From NCBI GenBank assembly GCA_049999805.1, contig JBNGIO010006317.1, forward strand, positions 598,493-661,661: DNA of 63,169 nucleotides, written 5' to 3'. Source of the stretch: Folioceros fuciformis. Lineage: Eukaryota; Anthocerotophyta; Anthocerotopsida; Anthocerotales. The position numbers and the translations under genes are program-made. The notes below the pieces were generated by a model. That model worked only from the letters and a program-made list of their open reading frames with translations. It ran no database searches and was not told the origin of the DNA. Positions 1-11,052 of this stretch are shown here, in pieces. Position 1 is the first letter of the stretch. Every line of letters begins with the position of its first letter.

Positions 1-31
1 TGTGGATGTTGTGAGGAAGGGGGCTCGTCTA

Positions 32-3000
32 ATGGCATCTACCGAGGGCCTCGTGCCAATTACGCGCCCGTATCTGGCCAAGTATTACGAGAAGTATCCG
101 ATCCCGCAACCGGAATTCGACATTCCACAGATCTCCAGGTTCTTGAAGGAGAAGTATGGAGAATTGGATGCGAGCAGACCGAAGGATTCAGGTGCCAATT
201 CAATTTCGTTGCAGCCCCATGTTGGTGGCAAAGGTGCCAGCTCATGCTGGGATTATGGAATCAGTTGTCATTCAACTTTCTCTTGTGGCCAGACGACCAG
301 TTTGTTGCCGACTTGGAGTTTGAGCCTCCTCACAAGATGGACGAGAATCTGTGGAAAAACCGCGAGAAGATCGAAGAGGTTCTGCATTTACTGGATCGGC
401 AGCAATGGCCAGGGAAAGTGAGTAGCGGCAGTCACGTGCACTGTCATGGTTATCAGCTGTGCAGGGTGGTCCGTTCGACGGGGAACCTAGTCCTTGGTTC
501 ATGGGCTTTCGTTGGTTGGATGTGAAGCCCATGTGAAGAATCTAAAGGGTATGCATTCTTTTGAATTCTAGGTGTCAGAGCTAAACTTGCAGAACCGTGG
601 TGCTTCGCAATCTGGGGAACAGATCTTAGGACGTCTGGAGCAGGACATGAGACGGTTGCTGAAAGTCATTGAAGCGTTTCAGGCCACCAGCAGCGAGAGG
701 GTTGCCAACATGGGTATAGTTTTCTGCAACTCAAAGAGATCACAAGAAATAGCTCAGTGCTGGGGTATGCGCTTGATCGTTGTTTCCCTGTGGTTGCAGT
801 CTACACATACATGCCTCAGGATTTTCGTGGGACAGTCCTCCGAATGCAGCGTGAGCGCTCTGAAAAACGGCGCCAAGCTGAAGTGGAGGCCCTCGTAAAC
901 GCAGGAGGAAGTATTCATGAAAGATTTGCTCTTCTCTGGAAGCAGCAGATGGAAAGGTACAGATCGTAACCCGCTTTGTGACCTCATCCTTCTATCAGTT
1001 TTAGTGCCTGACCCTGCGTCCTTGATTCAACGGTCAAGAGTTTGAGGTTTTACTAAGTCCTTAGTTACTCACGCTCATCGTCGTTTCCACATCTGGAAGT
1101 ACTCAGAGTTGAGCACTTGGACAGAGTTGGTGACGCGTCTCATCACAAGCCGAGTAGGAAGTTTTAAGTCAAAGCATGGTCCAAGCGCCCTTCCAGTTTG
1201 TATTGCTGTGCATTGGAAAATCTTAGAGCGTATTGATCGAAGTAGATGTGCTGCTGTCTTTGATGGCGAGCCAATGTAATTCACAACTTTCATTCTTTTC
1301 TTGTGTTATGTGCAGGCGGAAACAACTAGCAGGTCTTGGTTCAGCATCAGGAGTGTACAAAACTCTTGTGAAGTATCTTGTGGGAGTCCCGCAGGTGAGA
1401 ACTGTCTGCAAGGGAACTCATATAAGGACTCTTGTGGTATCCTATTTGCTCACCTTGGCTTACTCACTTGATGCAGGTGCTTCTTGACTTTGTGCGCCAG
1501 ATTAACGATCATAATGGGTATGCTAATTGAGGCTCTCAACTGTAGTATTTCTTAAGGTTGGAAGGTTTTGACGTGTTCTCTCAGTTGTCATTTTTAAAAA
1601 ATTGAGTGCGAAGTTGAGTGAGTTGAGAGAACGTGGATATGCACAGGCCCATGGAGGAGCAGCGACAAAGATATGGGCCCCCCCTTTACCAGCTGACAAC
1701 TTGTGTGTCGTCCATTCATATTTTCTTGGCGTTGTGGTGGGCCACATACGAGCAACATATTGGGTAACATCTTTTTGTTGATTCTCCTATCAGGAGATGG
1801 TTTTTGGTAAGCGGGTTATGAGCTGTTGCACTTGCTTTTGATGTTGAACCAACTGTTCTATGTTCATTGGTGGGAAACAGGCAGTCAACGGAGCTACTTT
1901 CTCTGCTTGACCAAGCAGTTAAGGCTTACACTACTGAAAGTCATCGGTTTCTAATATTTCTGGGGTATGCGTTTGAGGCTCATCTCCACAGCTGTGCATG
2001 CCGAGGGGCCTGTGGCCCTCCTTTTCTAAGTGGATGCACAATTATTCTTGGCGTCTTCTTAGTTTCAACTGTTGCTTTGTGCTTCAGGGAAGTCTTTGAG
2101 AACTCGCCTTTTCTAATATCAGCAGAAGAAGCGGGCATTGCTGAAAAGTGAGAAACCCTCGCTACTGATTGGTCTGGAATATGATTTCCGCAAACACACG
2201 GGACCAAGCTGAAACACAAATCCCTCGTTGCGATCTGTTTCAGGGGGGTGGATGACTACAAAGAGACGGTGATTGCAAATGGGAAGACACATGAGGTATG
2301 TTCCAGAATTATGAATGGGGCCCTGCTGCTGTCTTTCGTGAGTGTAGATAGATTGACTCGAAAGATTGACTCGCAGGTTCTTTTGACCGTGGAAATTGAA
2401 GGGTCCCTGGTTGCCTGGGATTTCCGATTGACGTCTGGGAAAGTAAGGTCTACGCAGCATACAATGGCTTTGATGTAGATGTAACTTGGTGATGGCTACT
2501 AGTCGCTCGGTGTCCAGCTGCTCTCCATCAAATGTTTATCCGGCTCCTTGACATGGTTATGCAGGATGTTGGGTTCAGTGTTGAGTTTGTTGATCCATCT
2601 GGCGATAAAAGGGTACGGCCGTGACTCTTTACCAAGTACATATTGCCTGTTGCAATCATATGGTTGATTGAGCTTCAAGGTTCCGGCAGTAGTAAGGTTG
2701 TAATGTGAGCATTGGTTTATTCTTTGCAAGCGTGTCTTTGCTCATGTTACAGTCGTTAATGCAGCCAATGCTTCCTTACAAGCGATATGATGCTGACCAG
2801 GCATGTGACTCTCATCCCTATTGCTTTCCTTCGCACCAAATTTCCGGGAAAAGTCCCTTTTTAGCATTGCTGATCAGTCTGATGATGAGGACTTGCAACG
2901 GGCTCTTGCAGGGCAATTTCTACTCTCCCTCCACTGGTTGTTACAAACTTATCTGGGATAACAGCTACTCAACTTTTTACCGAAAGGTATGGCGGATGAT

Positions 3001-3180
3001 TTCAAGTAATCGTGCTTTTCCAAGTGGCTGGCGAGCTCAATCATAACGAACTTATTTGTCATCCTGACGGATCCCGTTGTCTGCAAGTAGGCTCTACGCT
3101 ACAAGGTAGATGCCATACCCCCTGTTGCTGATGCTCCGCCGAATGATATCATGGAAGCATCCGTTGGGGGGTCTGTTTGA
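32..3180 (+). CDS. GOLD-domain protein of unknown function (plant At5g01010-like)
   Basis: Fifteen exons join in one frame to about 451 aa: 32-191, 293-417, 572-713, 758-956, 1316-1394, 1477-1517, 1647-1763, 1881-1946, 2088-2147, 2244-2295, 2377-2442, 2565-2612, 2765-2800, 2912-2986 and 3091-3180 (TGA). I chose ATG 32 because MASTEGLVPITRPYLAKYY fits the usual start of this plant family; the frame stays open to the window edge, so an upstream start is possible. The last exons form a beta-rich GOLD fold, with VEIEGSLVAWDF, DVGFSVEFVDPSGDK, LPYKRYDADQ and YKLIWDNSYS in order. GOLD domains mediate membrane or vesicle-trafficking interactions in p24 and Sec14-like proteins, but the role of this family is not established. 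The intron after 2800 begins GC rather than GT (CAG/GCATGT), and exon frame continuity requires it. Family assignment rests on memory of Arabidopsis homologues; the C-terminal half is clear, the N-terminal half is not tied to a named domain. Confidence 0.8.
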
Positions 3181-3576
3181 CTGCAGTCCTTGCCCACAGC
3201 GATACCTTCTTCATTGAACGGCAGAAATTTTGCAACTAATTGCTTCGGACAACTGGGGATTGTGGGCATGCTGGCCTACAGCATGATTAGTAGAACATTT
3301 GTGGCGTAATTTGGACATGGAAGGGAGACCCTGATTCCTACGCTGGAGGCCAGCGTCCCCACAACGTCCACCGCTCGACCACTCTTCTGGGGATGAATCT
3401 GGGAAAGGCTTGAACTTCAGGCTGTCTCTCTGCTCTGGAATGGATGTGTTGTACTTCTACTGCAAGTGCGTCGCTTTCTCATTTGGATAAAAATATGGGT
3501 TCCCACCCGTGTATTTTGTTTATTTAAAATATTTATAATCACTTTCCGATCCTGCCTGCAACTGTGGTGACTCAAG

Positions 3577-3674
3577 GGCTACTCACATGATGAGTAGCCT
3601 CCGTCCGTAAGAGTTCCGCGTATAGCGGAGCGGGTACCGGACGGAGACGTAGCAGCGGGGCACCATTAATGGTG
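3577..3674. repeat. Three successive inverted repeats
   Basis: Three palindromes lie within 98 bp. GGCTACTCA (3577-3585) and TGAGTAGCC (3591-3599) make a perfect 9-bp stem with a 5-base loop. TCCGTCCG (3600-3607) pairs with CGGACGGA (3638-3645) and encloses TCCGC/GCGGA (3615-3619, 3625-3629). CACCATTAATGGTG (3661-3674) is a perfect 14-bp palindrome. They may be a decayed foldback or MITE-like element, or structured 3' UTR; the sequence alone does not decide. Confidence 0.6.
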
Positions 3675-3870
3675 TAAGTGCGAACGCTCTATTTCCTGTT
3701 AACTTTAGGCTGTTCTTAAACATCACCCTTTACATTTCACGAATATAGGGTCCGCTATTTTCGCTTCCCTGCATGTAAAGCCCAATGGCTCCCATATTTT
3801 GGTCACATGAACCTGGGAAAAATTAAGGGGCTGAGAAACGGAACGCATGGTCCCAATTTACGAAAATTTC

Positions 3871-3940
3871 GGACCGACACCGAAACGGAGCAAACCAAGC
3901 TCGGTCCGTGATACGGAGCCCTCCCCCTACTCATCACGGA
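3871..3940. repeat. Overlapping inverted repeats
   Basis: GGACCGA (3871-3877) pairs with TCGGTCC (3901-3907), and TCCGTGAT (3905-3912) pairs with ATCACGGA (3933-3940). The two stems share bases, so they could form alternative structures. They continue the hairpin-rich stretch that starts at 3577. Confidence 0.5.
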
Positions 3941-4204
3941 GATTGGTACGTTTTCTTTTTTAAGAATGTGTAGCCCTTCAGCGCGCGGTCACGACCTACG
4001 GAATGTCACACGCGAAAGCAACTTCCTAACTGTCACCATCTTAGTTGCCAAGCGCGAGACACTTGGAACTTAAAATTGACTTCGGGACACGCGAGTAGTG
4101 CAGAACTTGCTGAAGCGTACTGTTACGAGCGCTCTACGTGTTTGAACTCTGCATGCCGTGTTGTGCAGGTGAGCGGCACATGAATCTCTAACTGCGACCG
4201 GAGT

Positions 4205-6268
4205 ATGGCCACATTATGGCAACCGGATCCGTTGCGGATCCAGCAAAGTGGTGTGTGTACAGGGATTTCGAGGAGCTCCCGCGCACCTAGTCTCAGGGCA
4301 GCCCCCAGCAAACAAAGCAGTCAGGTGCAACATTGTAATTGGCCCTGGTCATCGGAAGAAACGTGGGGGTGGAGATGGATTTTCCAGAGATGATTGTTAC
4401 CAGGAGCAGGAGCACTTGTGGCAACAATTTTTTCTGGACCCTACCATGTGGTGGGACGACAGACGAGGTAACGGCTGTAACGTTGAGCGCAATATGCCAG
4501 CAGGGGAAGCTTTCTCAGGCCGTTGAAGCCCTGGAATCTATGGCGCAGACAGGGTCTGGCATTTCTCAGTCCCTGTTGTACACTGTAGTAAAACTGTGTG
4601 CAGCGGAGAAGGATTTGGTTGTGGGGCGACGAGTGCATGATTTCACTGTGAAACTGGGGTACGAGTCGAATGCATACTTGGAGAACCATATCTTGCGCAT
4701 GTATGCATGTGGAGGGAGGCTACAGGAGGCTATGGATGTGTTCACCAGGGTGGCCAAACCAGATGCCTTCATGTGGTCTTCCATAATTTCTGCATACGCT
4801 AAGCATGGGAAACCTATTGAGGCCGTACAACTGTACCATAGAATGCGTCGATCAGGAGTGAAGGCGGATACTCACGTCTTTGTAGCTTCCCTGCAAGCTT
4901 GTGCACTTGCTGCTGATTTGGAATGGCAGAAAAGTGCCCTGTGATGTGGTACAGAGTGGCATTTCTACTGACTTGTTTGTTGGCAAGTGCCTTGTGGACA
5001 TGTATGCAAAATGTGGGGAACTCAAAGCTGCACTCCAGGTTTTTGACAGCATGACCACCAAGGACGTGGTGACATGGAATGCCGTCATTGCGGGGTACGT
5101 GAAATGTGGTGAACTGAAGGTTGCACGTCAGGTTTTCGATAGCATTGCCACGAAGGATTTGGTAACATGGAATACCATTATTGCTGGTTATGCAAAATGT
5201 GGTAAACCTTACAGAAGGGCAGGCAACTGCATCTACAGATTGAGGGAAGAGGACTGCTGGATGATGTAGTGCTGGGCAACTGCCTCGTGGACATGGATGC
5301 AATATGTGGTGAACTGGAAGCTGCACGCCAGGTTTTTGACAGGATGATGATAAAGGATGTGGTAACATGGATGTCCTTGATATTTGGGTACGGTACTTGT
5401 GATGAAGGTCACAAGGCCCTGGCCTGTTTTGAGGAGATGGTAGCTACTGGCTTTCAGCCTAATGATGCTACTTTTACTTGCCTCTTAGCAGCATGCAGTC
5501 ACGAGGGACTGGCGCACGAGGGTCGCAAGCATGATTCCATGGCTGAACATGGCATCAAGCCTACCATTGAGCGCTACACCTGCATGATTGACCTTCTCGG
5601 GCGTGCAGGCCATTTAGATGGAAGCAGAGAAGAGGCTGTTGTCATGTGAGGGCCAAAGAGATGTCGTGGGATTGATGACCTTGTTAAATGCCTGCAAAAA
5701 TCACGGAGATGTAGAGACGGCAAGGTGGTGTTATGAAAGCATTGTTAGGCTGGACCCCCAGCAGGCGCATTCCTACGTGCTCATGGCCAACGCCTACGCA
5801 GATGCAGGGAGGTGGACCGACGTTGAGCGCATTGGAACACAAAGAAGGTCGGCAGGAGCTAACAAGAAAACTGCAGTGGCAACCACTGAGGTGAATCAGC
5901 GGGTGCATAGGTTTGTGGTGGGACAAAGTAGAGAGGATATTGCGCTTAAGGTAGAGAACATGAATGCACGCGTGACGCAGGAAGGGGGCCACGTCCCTCA
6001 CACAAAGCTGGTGTTGAAGCCAATTTGTGAGAAGGAAAAGGAAGACTCTCTTTGCGGGCATGCTGAGAAGCTGGCTCTGGCTTTTGGTCTTTTGAACACT
6101 CCGAGTGGGACTCCTCTGGTGGTAATTAAGAATCTGCGCATGTGCAGTGACTGCCACAGTTCCACAGAGATCCTGTGAAGGCTTGAGCAGAGAAACATTG
6201 TTGTGAGAGATGGTTACCGCGTGCATCGATTTGCAGCTGGTCTTTGCAGTTGTAAGGGTCGACCGTGA
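4205..6268 (+). pseudogene. PPR-DYW pseudogene A with truncated PDF motif
   Basis: The remnant reads, across frame changes, as MATLWQPDP, a partial PDF-type leader (LWQQFFLDPTMWWDDR, about 4411-4460), several PPR repeats (for example LVDMYAKCGELKAALQVFDS near 5000), an E-type tail and a DYW deaminase with HAEKLALAFGLL and CSDCH zinc-ligand motifs near 6058-6160. Intact relatives are organellar C-to-U RNA-editing factors. Damage: a 2-bp deletion near 4924 against copy B, a fused junction near 5210 where a PPR segment is lost, a frameshift near 5620-5650, a TGA at 6176 inside the DYW domain, and an end in CSCKGRP instead of a DYW triplet. The PDF leader is cut short: the PDF-to-LW half seen in copies B and C is missing. 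Several independent lesions make simple intron structure an unlikely explanation. Confidence is high for the family, and high for non-function as a full-length protein. Confidence 0.88.
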
Positions 6269-9126
6269 GAAGGATGAAGAAGTAGCCAGACCTCAAGTTG
6301 GTACTCCAGAGAATTAGGCTTTCTGTTCTATGGCAGATGTGCTTGCTAAACTTCATCCCTGTCCCATGGCTACCACGTCTGGAGGCTTACGAACTGGCTG
6401 GATCACGGGGTCAGGCAGTCACTTTCACGAGGGGTGGGCAGCGGTGGGGGAACAGGGATCGGGGGTGCACTGCAGGCTTGAAATTTGGCTCAAATCCGGT
6501 GAAATTGGGGCTGCAGTTGCCGGATTGAGCTGCAAGAAACAAACGGATAAAGGGGAAATGATGGCGTGGGGTTGGTGCAGCATGGAACAGGTGGACGGGT
6601 ACGTGGCTGGAAGTAGTAGACCATGAGATGAGTAGCACTGTGGGAAGCAGTTGTCCAGTTTACTGCAAGCAGCATCCCTGTGTCTGGTTGAGGTTAAGCT
6701 CAGACTATCAAACACACCAGTAGACGTGGAGTGATGGCTGCAGCTGTGGCGACCTGTATGAGTGCCAATGTGTGGTCAGGATGAGGCAGCCCCGGTTCAA
6801 CATGTGTTCTAGTGTCTGTGAATGACCGGAGAGCCCTCCAGCAGTACTACATGCACGGCAATATACTGCCACTCGGTCTTACCAGTCGGAGGTCTGCTAG
6901 GAGAACTCTCCATTCTTGATAAAATCAAGAGGATTTCACAGCTAAGAGATGACCTACCGGTGTGATAATGTCAGCACCATTCCTACTCCAGAGATCCGAA
7001 TGCCATCTTTATTGCAGCACATGAACTGAACGTGAGTTATCTTCACAATCAGAGGCAGGACCCCGTTCCACACACTTTAAGAAATGGAATTTCTAGCCCA
7101 CGTTCTTAAGGACTGTGGATTTTTAGGGACTGGACAATGACAAGAACATGCATAATGACCCCAAGTGACTTAACCATTCCGGCCACTTACAGCATTTGTC
7201 AGATATGCTGCAGCTCCCGATTAGGACTAGAAATGGCTACGCTGTCTCGTACACTTGCACATCTAAAGTCATCCCCACCTATCGTGACTAGCTCACATTA
7301 GAAGCGGGTGATTTCTTCCACTGCTCAAAATGGGTAAGCTCACGGCAGATCCCCTGAATTCGTCCTACCCCCGTAGCACGTCACACACGTGGTGTGATAT
7401 GATCCGTATCCATCGTGCACTCTCAATGCAAGACATTATGGAACTCGCGACAAGTGAAGTCTTGCGTAACTTGAAACGATTCTTTAGTTTATAAGCCTTA
7501 AAAAAGATATACTTTTGGCGTCCCCTTTTTTTCGCACTTGGAAGTCGGATCATTGCATGAGTAGGAGGGATTCAACTTAGACTACGGAGCCGTGAATTTC
7601 CGTCTTTGAGGTCCGCATTGTGTGTCACTGGGACGTCGTCATGGCTAGTCTGTAGCCGGAGTCCCTCTGGTCCGGTCGTTTTCCGTTCACGGAAAGGATA
7701 AGTACACTCCCGTGCGATTTCCTACATTGCGGGCTCACTCCTCCTCCCAATCCACAAACCGCAGTTCTCTTCAGAAAAGGGGTAAACTCCATTCTGTTTT
7801 CTGATAGGCCTGTTCGTTGAACAATCGAACGATGCGGCCGGACAATGGTCTCGCACAGTCAAACGACACGGTCGTCCGGTGGCGTCAGGGAATGATGGTG
7901 CATCTGGATAACACAAATTGGAGAAAGGTTGGGAAGAAGAAAATAGATGTCTGGAGGCAGAGGAGGGATCGCGGCCGGGCCGACCTGCAACGCTGCCTCC
8001 TCTTTGCAAAATCATGCTGAGACTTACCAAAGTTTGCGCTGCTCTCGAGTGGTGCACCCTACGTGAGCCAGGCTTCTGTTGGAAACGCGGGCTGCGCTGG
8101 AGCATGAAGGAGGAGGAGGATCCCGTACATTCCGAGTAGATTCACCGAGGGCTCCAACGCTGCCTTCGCGAACCCTCGGGACAGTAACTGGCCGCCTCAC
8201 GACGCCGATACCGATGTGGTCAGGGTTGTTTGATCTTAATCCTAAGCCCTAGGCTGTGCACAGACACGACTCGGCTTTGAGCGAGTATGGATGCACGGGT
8301 GTTATGTGTCAAGCACGCACTGGTGAGTTCCAGGGACCATGCTACCTGACGTTACCTTCCCGTCTTCAAACATGAAAGACAAATAAATGATAGCGGACAA
8401 TAGGCCCTTCCCGATCACCAAGGCTTTCCGTCTATCTTGACTCCTGCCGTTCGAACTGCATGGCCACCTGCCAACGCTCCCGCGTCCGCCTCCAGACAAG
8501 ATCAGATACCGGGGGTAGGAAGGATGGAACAATGTTTTTCGAGGGAGGCAGATATGGCTCCGCAGTCGGCACCTCGGAGAGAAGGCGCCAGCCTGGAAAG
8601 GCATATACAGTTGGTGAGTAGTGTAGCCGACTGGGGGCTATCCCCTGGGTTGCGCTGTGCCGGGCTGGCATGGCCTGGCCCCACACACGAAAGCCAGCTT
8701 ACTTTTTTCCGCAGTGCAACCGTGCTCCCCACTTCCGCCCATGGCTCTCTCTACCTTCGCCACTCAGCTTCGTGCCCGGTCTGGTAAGATTATTCGAGAC
8801 GTGCTTCTGGGCCTTGTTTAGTCCAAGGCCCGCCCTATCGGAAGGCGCGGCTGGCTGTCTGCCTGCCCCAGGTGATGGGTAGCAAGGCGAAGTAGGGGAA
8901 AGAAGGGAAGGGGATGCAAAGGAGAGGGAAGAAATGAGAGGAAGGGGAAGGATAGGTTGGGTTTTCCAGAGCAAGCCAGGGCAGTGCATCAGGAACATGA
9001 AGGGCAGCGGGTCGTCGTGATGGAGATCGAGCAGGCCCTGGAGGGCAGCGGCGGCAACTGAGGACCCAGGTTGTTTTGCGTGGATTGGGAGTGTGTGGGT
9101 TTTGGGTGTGGATTTGTCGGGTGAAG
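6269..9126. other. Intergenic region and probable 5' UTR of the methyltransferase gene
   Basis: I see no gene, RNA or repeat in 6269-8400. The purine-rich stretch 8870-9060 just before the ATG at 9127 is probably leader or proximal promoter. Short open frames on both strands here have no recognisable protein character. Confidence 0.4.
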
Positions 9127-11052
9127 ATGAGTTCCGATGGATTCCGCGAGAGAAAGCGGGATGCGGGGACCGAGACGGAGCCGCTGGAGAGGGAGGCAGA
9201 GGACGGGCCTCTGCATCCCCGGGTGCCTTCCAGGCACTGGAGGCTGCTGGATCTTGTGACGGGAGCGATCATTGCGTCGGTTGTGATCGTGTTCGTGCTC
9301 ATCTTCACGCCCATGGGGGATTCCACTGCTGCGGCGGGCAGGCGTGCGCTTGCTCAGCTGGCATCCGATCCGCAGAACCGGGACAAAATTCTAAGGTGGG
9401 TGCAGGAGAAGGGACTGCCTGTGGAGCCGTGTGACCAGGGTCTCACTGATCACATTCCGTGCCACGACCCCAAGCGGGCTGCGCGCTTCAGCAAGGAGAG
9501 GAACGAGTACAGGGAGAGGCACTGCCCTCCGCCCAGGGAGAAGCTGGCATGCCTCGTCCCTCCCCCCGAGGGGTACCAGATTCCAATCCGGTGGCCGCAG
9601 AGCTTGCACGAGGTGTGGTATGCCAATATGCCGCATAAGAAGATCGCGGAGAAGAAGGGGAATCAGAATTGGATGAGGCTGGAAGGTGAGAAATTCGTGT
9701 TTCCGGGGGGAGGCACCATGTTTCCTGACGGGGCTATCAAATACATTCAGAAGCTGGCAGGGTGGATCCCGCTGGAGAACGGAGAGATCCGCACGGCGTT
9801 GGATGTTGGGTGTGGGGTGGCCTCCTTCGGGGCTTATCTCCTGCGGAAGGGAGTGCTTACTTTGTCCTTCGCACCCAGGGACTCTCACAAGGCTCAGATT
9901 CAATTTGCTCTGGAGAGAGGGATTCCAGCCTTTGTGGGAATTCTGGGCACCAAGAGGCTTCCCTTCCCGTCCAGAGCATTCGACCTGGTGCACTGTTCCA
10001 GGTGCTTGATCCCCTTCACGGCCTACAATGGCTCCTACCTTCTGGAGATGGACAGACTCCTACGGCCGGGAGGGTACTTCGTACTCTCTGGCCCCCCTGT
10101 CAAGTGGGCTGGCCAAGAGGCAGAGTGGAATGATTTGCAGATTCTGGCAAAAGGAATGTGCTACCAGAAGCTGGTGGTGCAGGACACCACTGCCATCTTC
10201 CAAAAGTCATCGAACCATTCCTGCTTTGCGGGCAGACGGAAGCCATACCCTCCTCTGTGTAGCAAACGAGAGGACCCTGATGCAGCATGGTACGTTCCCC
10301 TGTCGTCGTGTGTCACCAGGTTACCTCCACTGGAGGACGACGATGAGGCATGGGCAGGGGGCAGCATTCCGCGCTGGCCACTCCGGCTGGAGGAAACTCC
10401 GAGGAGGATGGTGGAGCTGGCATCCCTCTCGTCTGGAGTGGGCTCTGCTGCCGGCAGCAGGAGGTCAGATCTTGCCTTCTCTAACAAAGAAGGGTTACCT
10501 GCACCCACCCCCGACTTCAAGGCTGATTCACGGCGATGGAGGCAGCGTGTGGCACGGTACGAAGAGATTCTGTTGGGCCAGTTTCATCAGGTAGGTGTGA
10601 GGAACGTGCTGGACATGAATGCAGGGTACGGAGGATTTGCAGCGGCCCTGGTTCCCGAGCTCTTGTGGGTCATGAACGTGGTTCCAATAGGAAGTGACTC
10701 GCTCCCTGACACGCTACCTGTCATTTACGATCGTGGGCTCATCGGCATGTATCACGACTGGTGTGAAGCATTTTCCACCTACCCTCGGACCTACGACCTC
10801 ATCCATGTCGTGAACATCAGAGCCTTCACCACGGACCTGAAGAGGTGCAGCCTGGTGGAGGTCATGCTGGAAATGGACCGCATTTTGAGGCCCGAGGGCA
10901 CAGTAATATTTAGGGATGGGCCGAAGATGTTAGAAAGCATCGCCAAACTCTCCAAGGCAATCAGGTGGGACACAGCGTTCTTTGACCCTGAAATCAGCTC
11001 TGCAGGGAACAAGAGACTGCTGGTGGCCAAGAAAAGGTTTTGGAAGGTTTAG
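9127..11052 (+). CDS. QUA3/PMT13-like pectin methyltransferase
   Basis: An intronless 641-aa reading frame. Starting at ATG 9127 gives a basic cytosolic tail, one membrane anchor at about residues 41-61 and a luminal catalytic part, the type II topology of Golgi PMT enzymes. The SAM-binding motif DVGCGVASFG begins at residue 226. It is followed by SFAPRDSHKAQIQFALERGI, HCSRCLIPFTAYN and MDRLLRPGGYFVLSGPP. The second half carries RNVLDMNAGYGGFAAAL, YDRGLIGMYHDWCE and MDRILRPEG. This set of motifs matches Arabidopsis QUASIMODO3 (PMT13) more closely, from memory, than other PMTs. The family methylates homogalacturonan during pectin synthesis in the Golgi. Length is normal and no damage is seen. 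The frame remains open upstream but has no ATG there. Confidence 0.93.
   Translation: MSSDGFRERKRDAGTETEPLEREAEDGPLHPRVPSRHWRLLDLVTGAIIASVVIVFVLIFTPMGDSTAAAGRRALAQLASDPQNRDKILRWVQEKGLPVEPCDQGLTDHIPCHDPKRAARFSKERNEYRERHCPPPREKLACLVPPPEGYQIPIRWPQSLHEVWYANMPHKKIAEKKGNQNWMRLEGEKFVFPGGGTMFPDGAIKYIQKLAGWIPLENGEIRTALDVGCGVASFGAYLLRKGVLTLSFAPRDSHKAQIQFALERGIPAFVGILGTKRLPFPSRAFDLVHCSRCLIPFTAYNGSYLLEMDRLLRPGGYFVLSGPPVKWAGQEAEWNDLQILAKGMCYQKLVVQDTTAIFQKSSNHSCFAGRRKPYPPLCSKREDPDAAWYVPLSSCVTRLPPLEDDDEAWAGGSIPRWPLRLEETPRRMVELASLSSGVGSAAGSRRSDLAFSNKEGLPAPTPDFKADSRRWRQRVARYEEILLGQFHQVGVRNVLDMNAGYGGFAAALVPELLWVMNVVPIGSDSLPDTLPVIYDRGLIGMYHDWCEAFSTYPRTYDLIHVVNIRAFTTDLKRCSLVEVMLEMDRILRPEGTVIFRDGPKMLESIAKLSKAIRWDTAFFDPEISSAGNKRLLVAKKRFWKV

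Larger units (their letters stand above)
3181..4204. other. Intergenic spacer, hairpin-rich
   Basis: No coding signal is visible. The first few hundred bases are probably the 3' UTR of the GOLD-domain gene. The rest carries the inverted repeats listed separately and leads into PPR pseudogene A. Confidence 0.5.

Noticed and set aside
4901-5269. Treating the PPR frame changes in copy A as introns
   Set aside because: The breaks lack paired GT and AG sites, and alignment with copy B shows small indels and a missing segment.
6330-8139. Several short open frames between pseudogene A and the QUA3-like gene
   Set aside because: They overlap on both strands and have no domains, splice partners or consistent composition.
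9391-9993. 200-codon antisense open frame inside the QUA3-like gene
   Set aside because: Shadow of a GC-rich coding exon with no protein character of its own.
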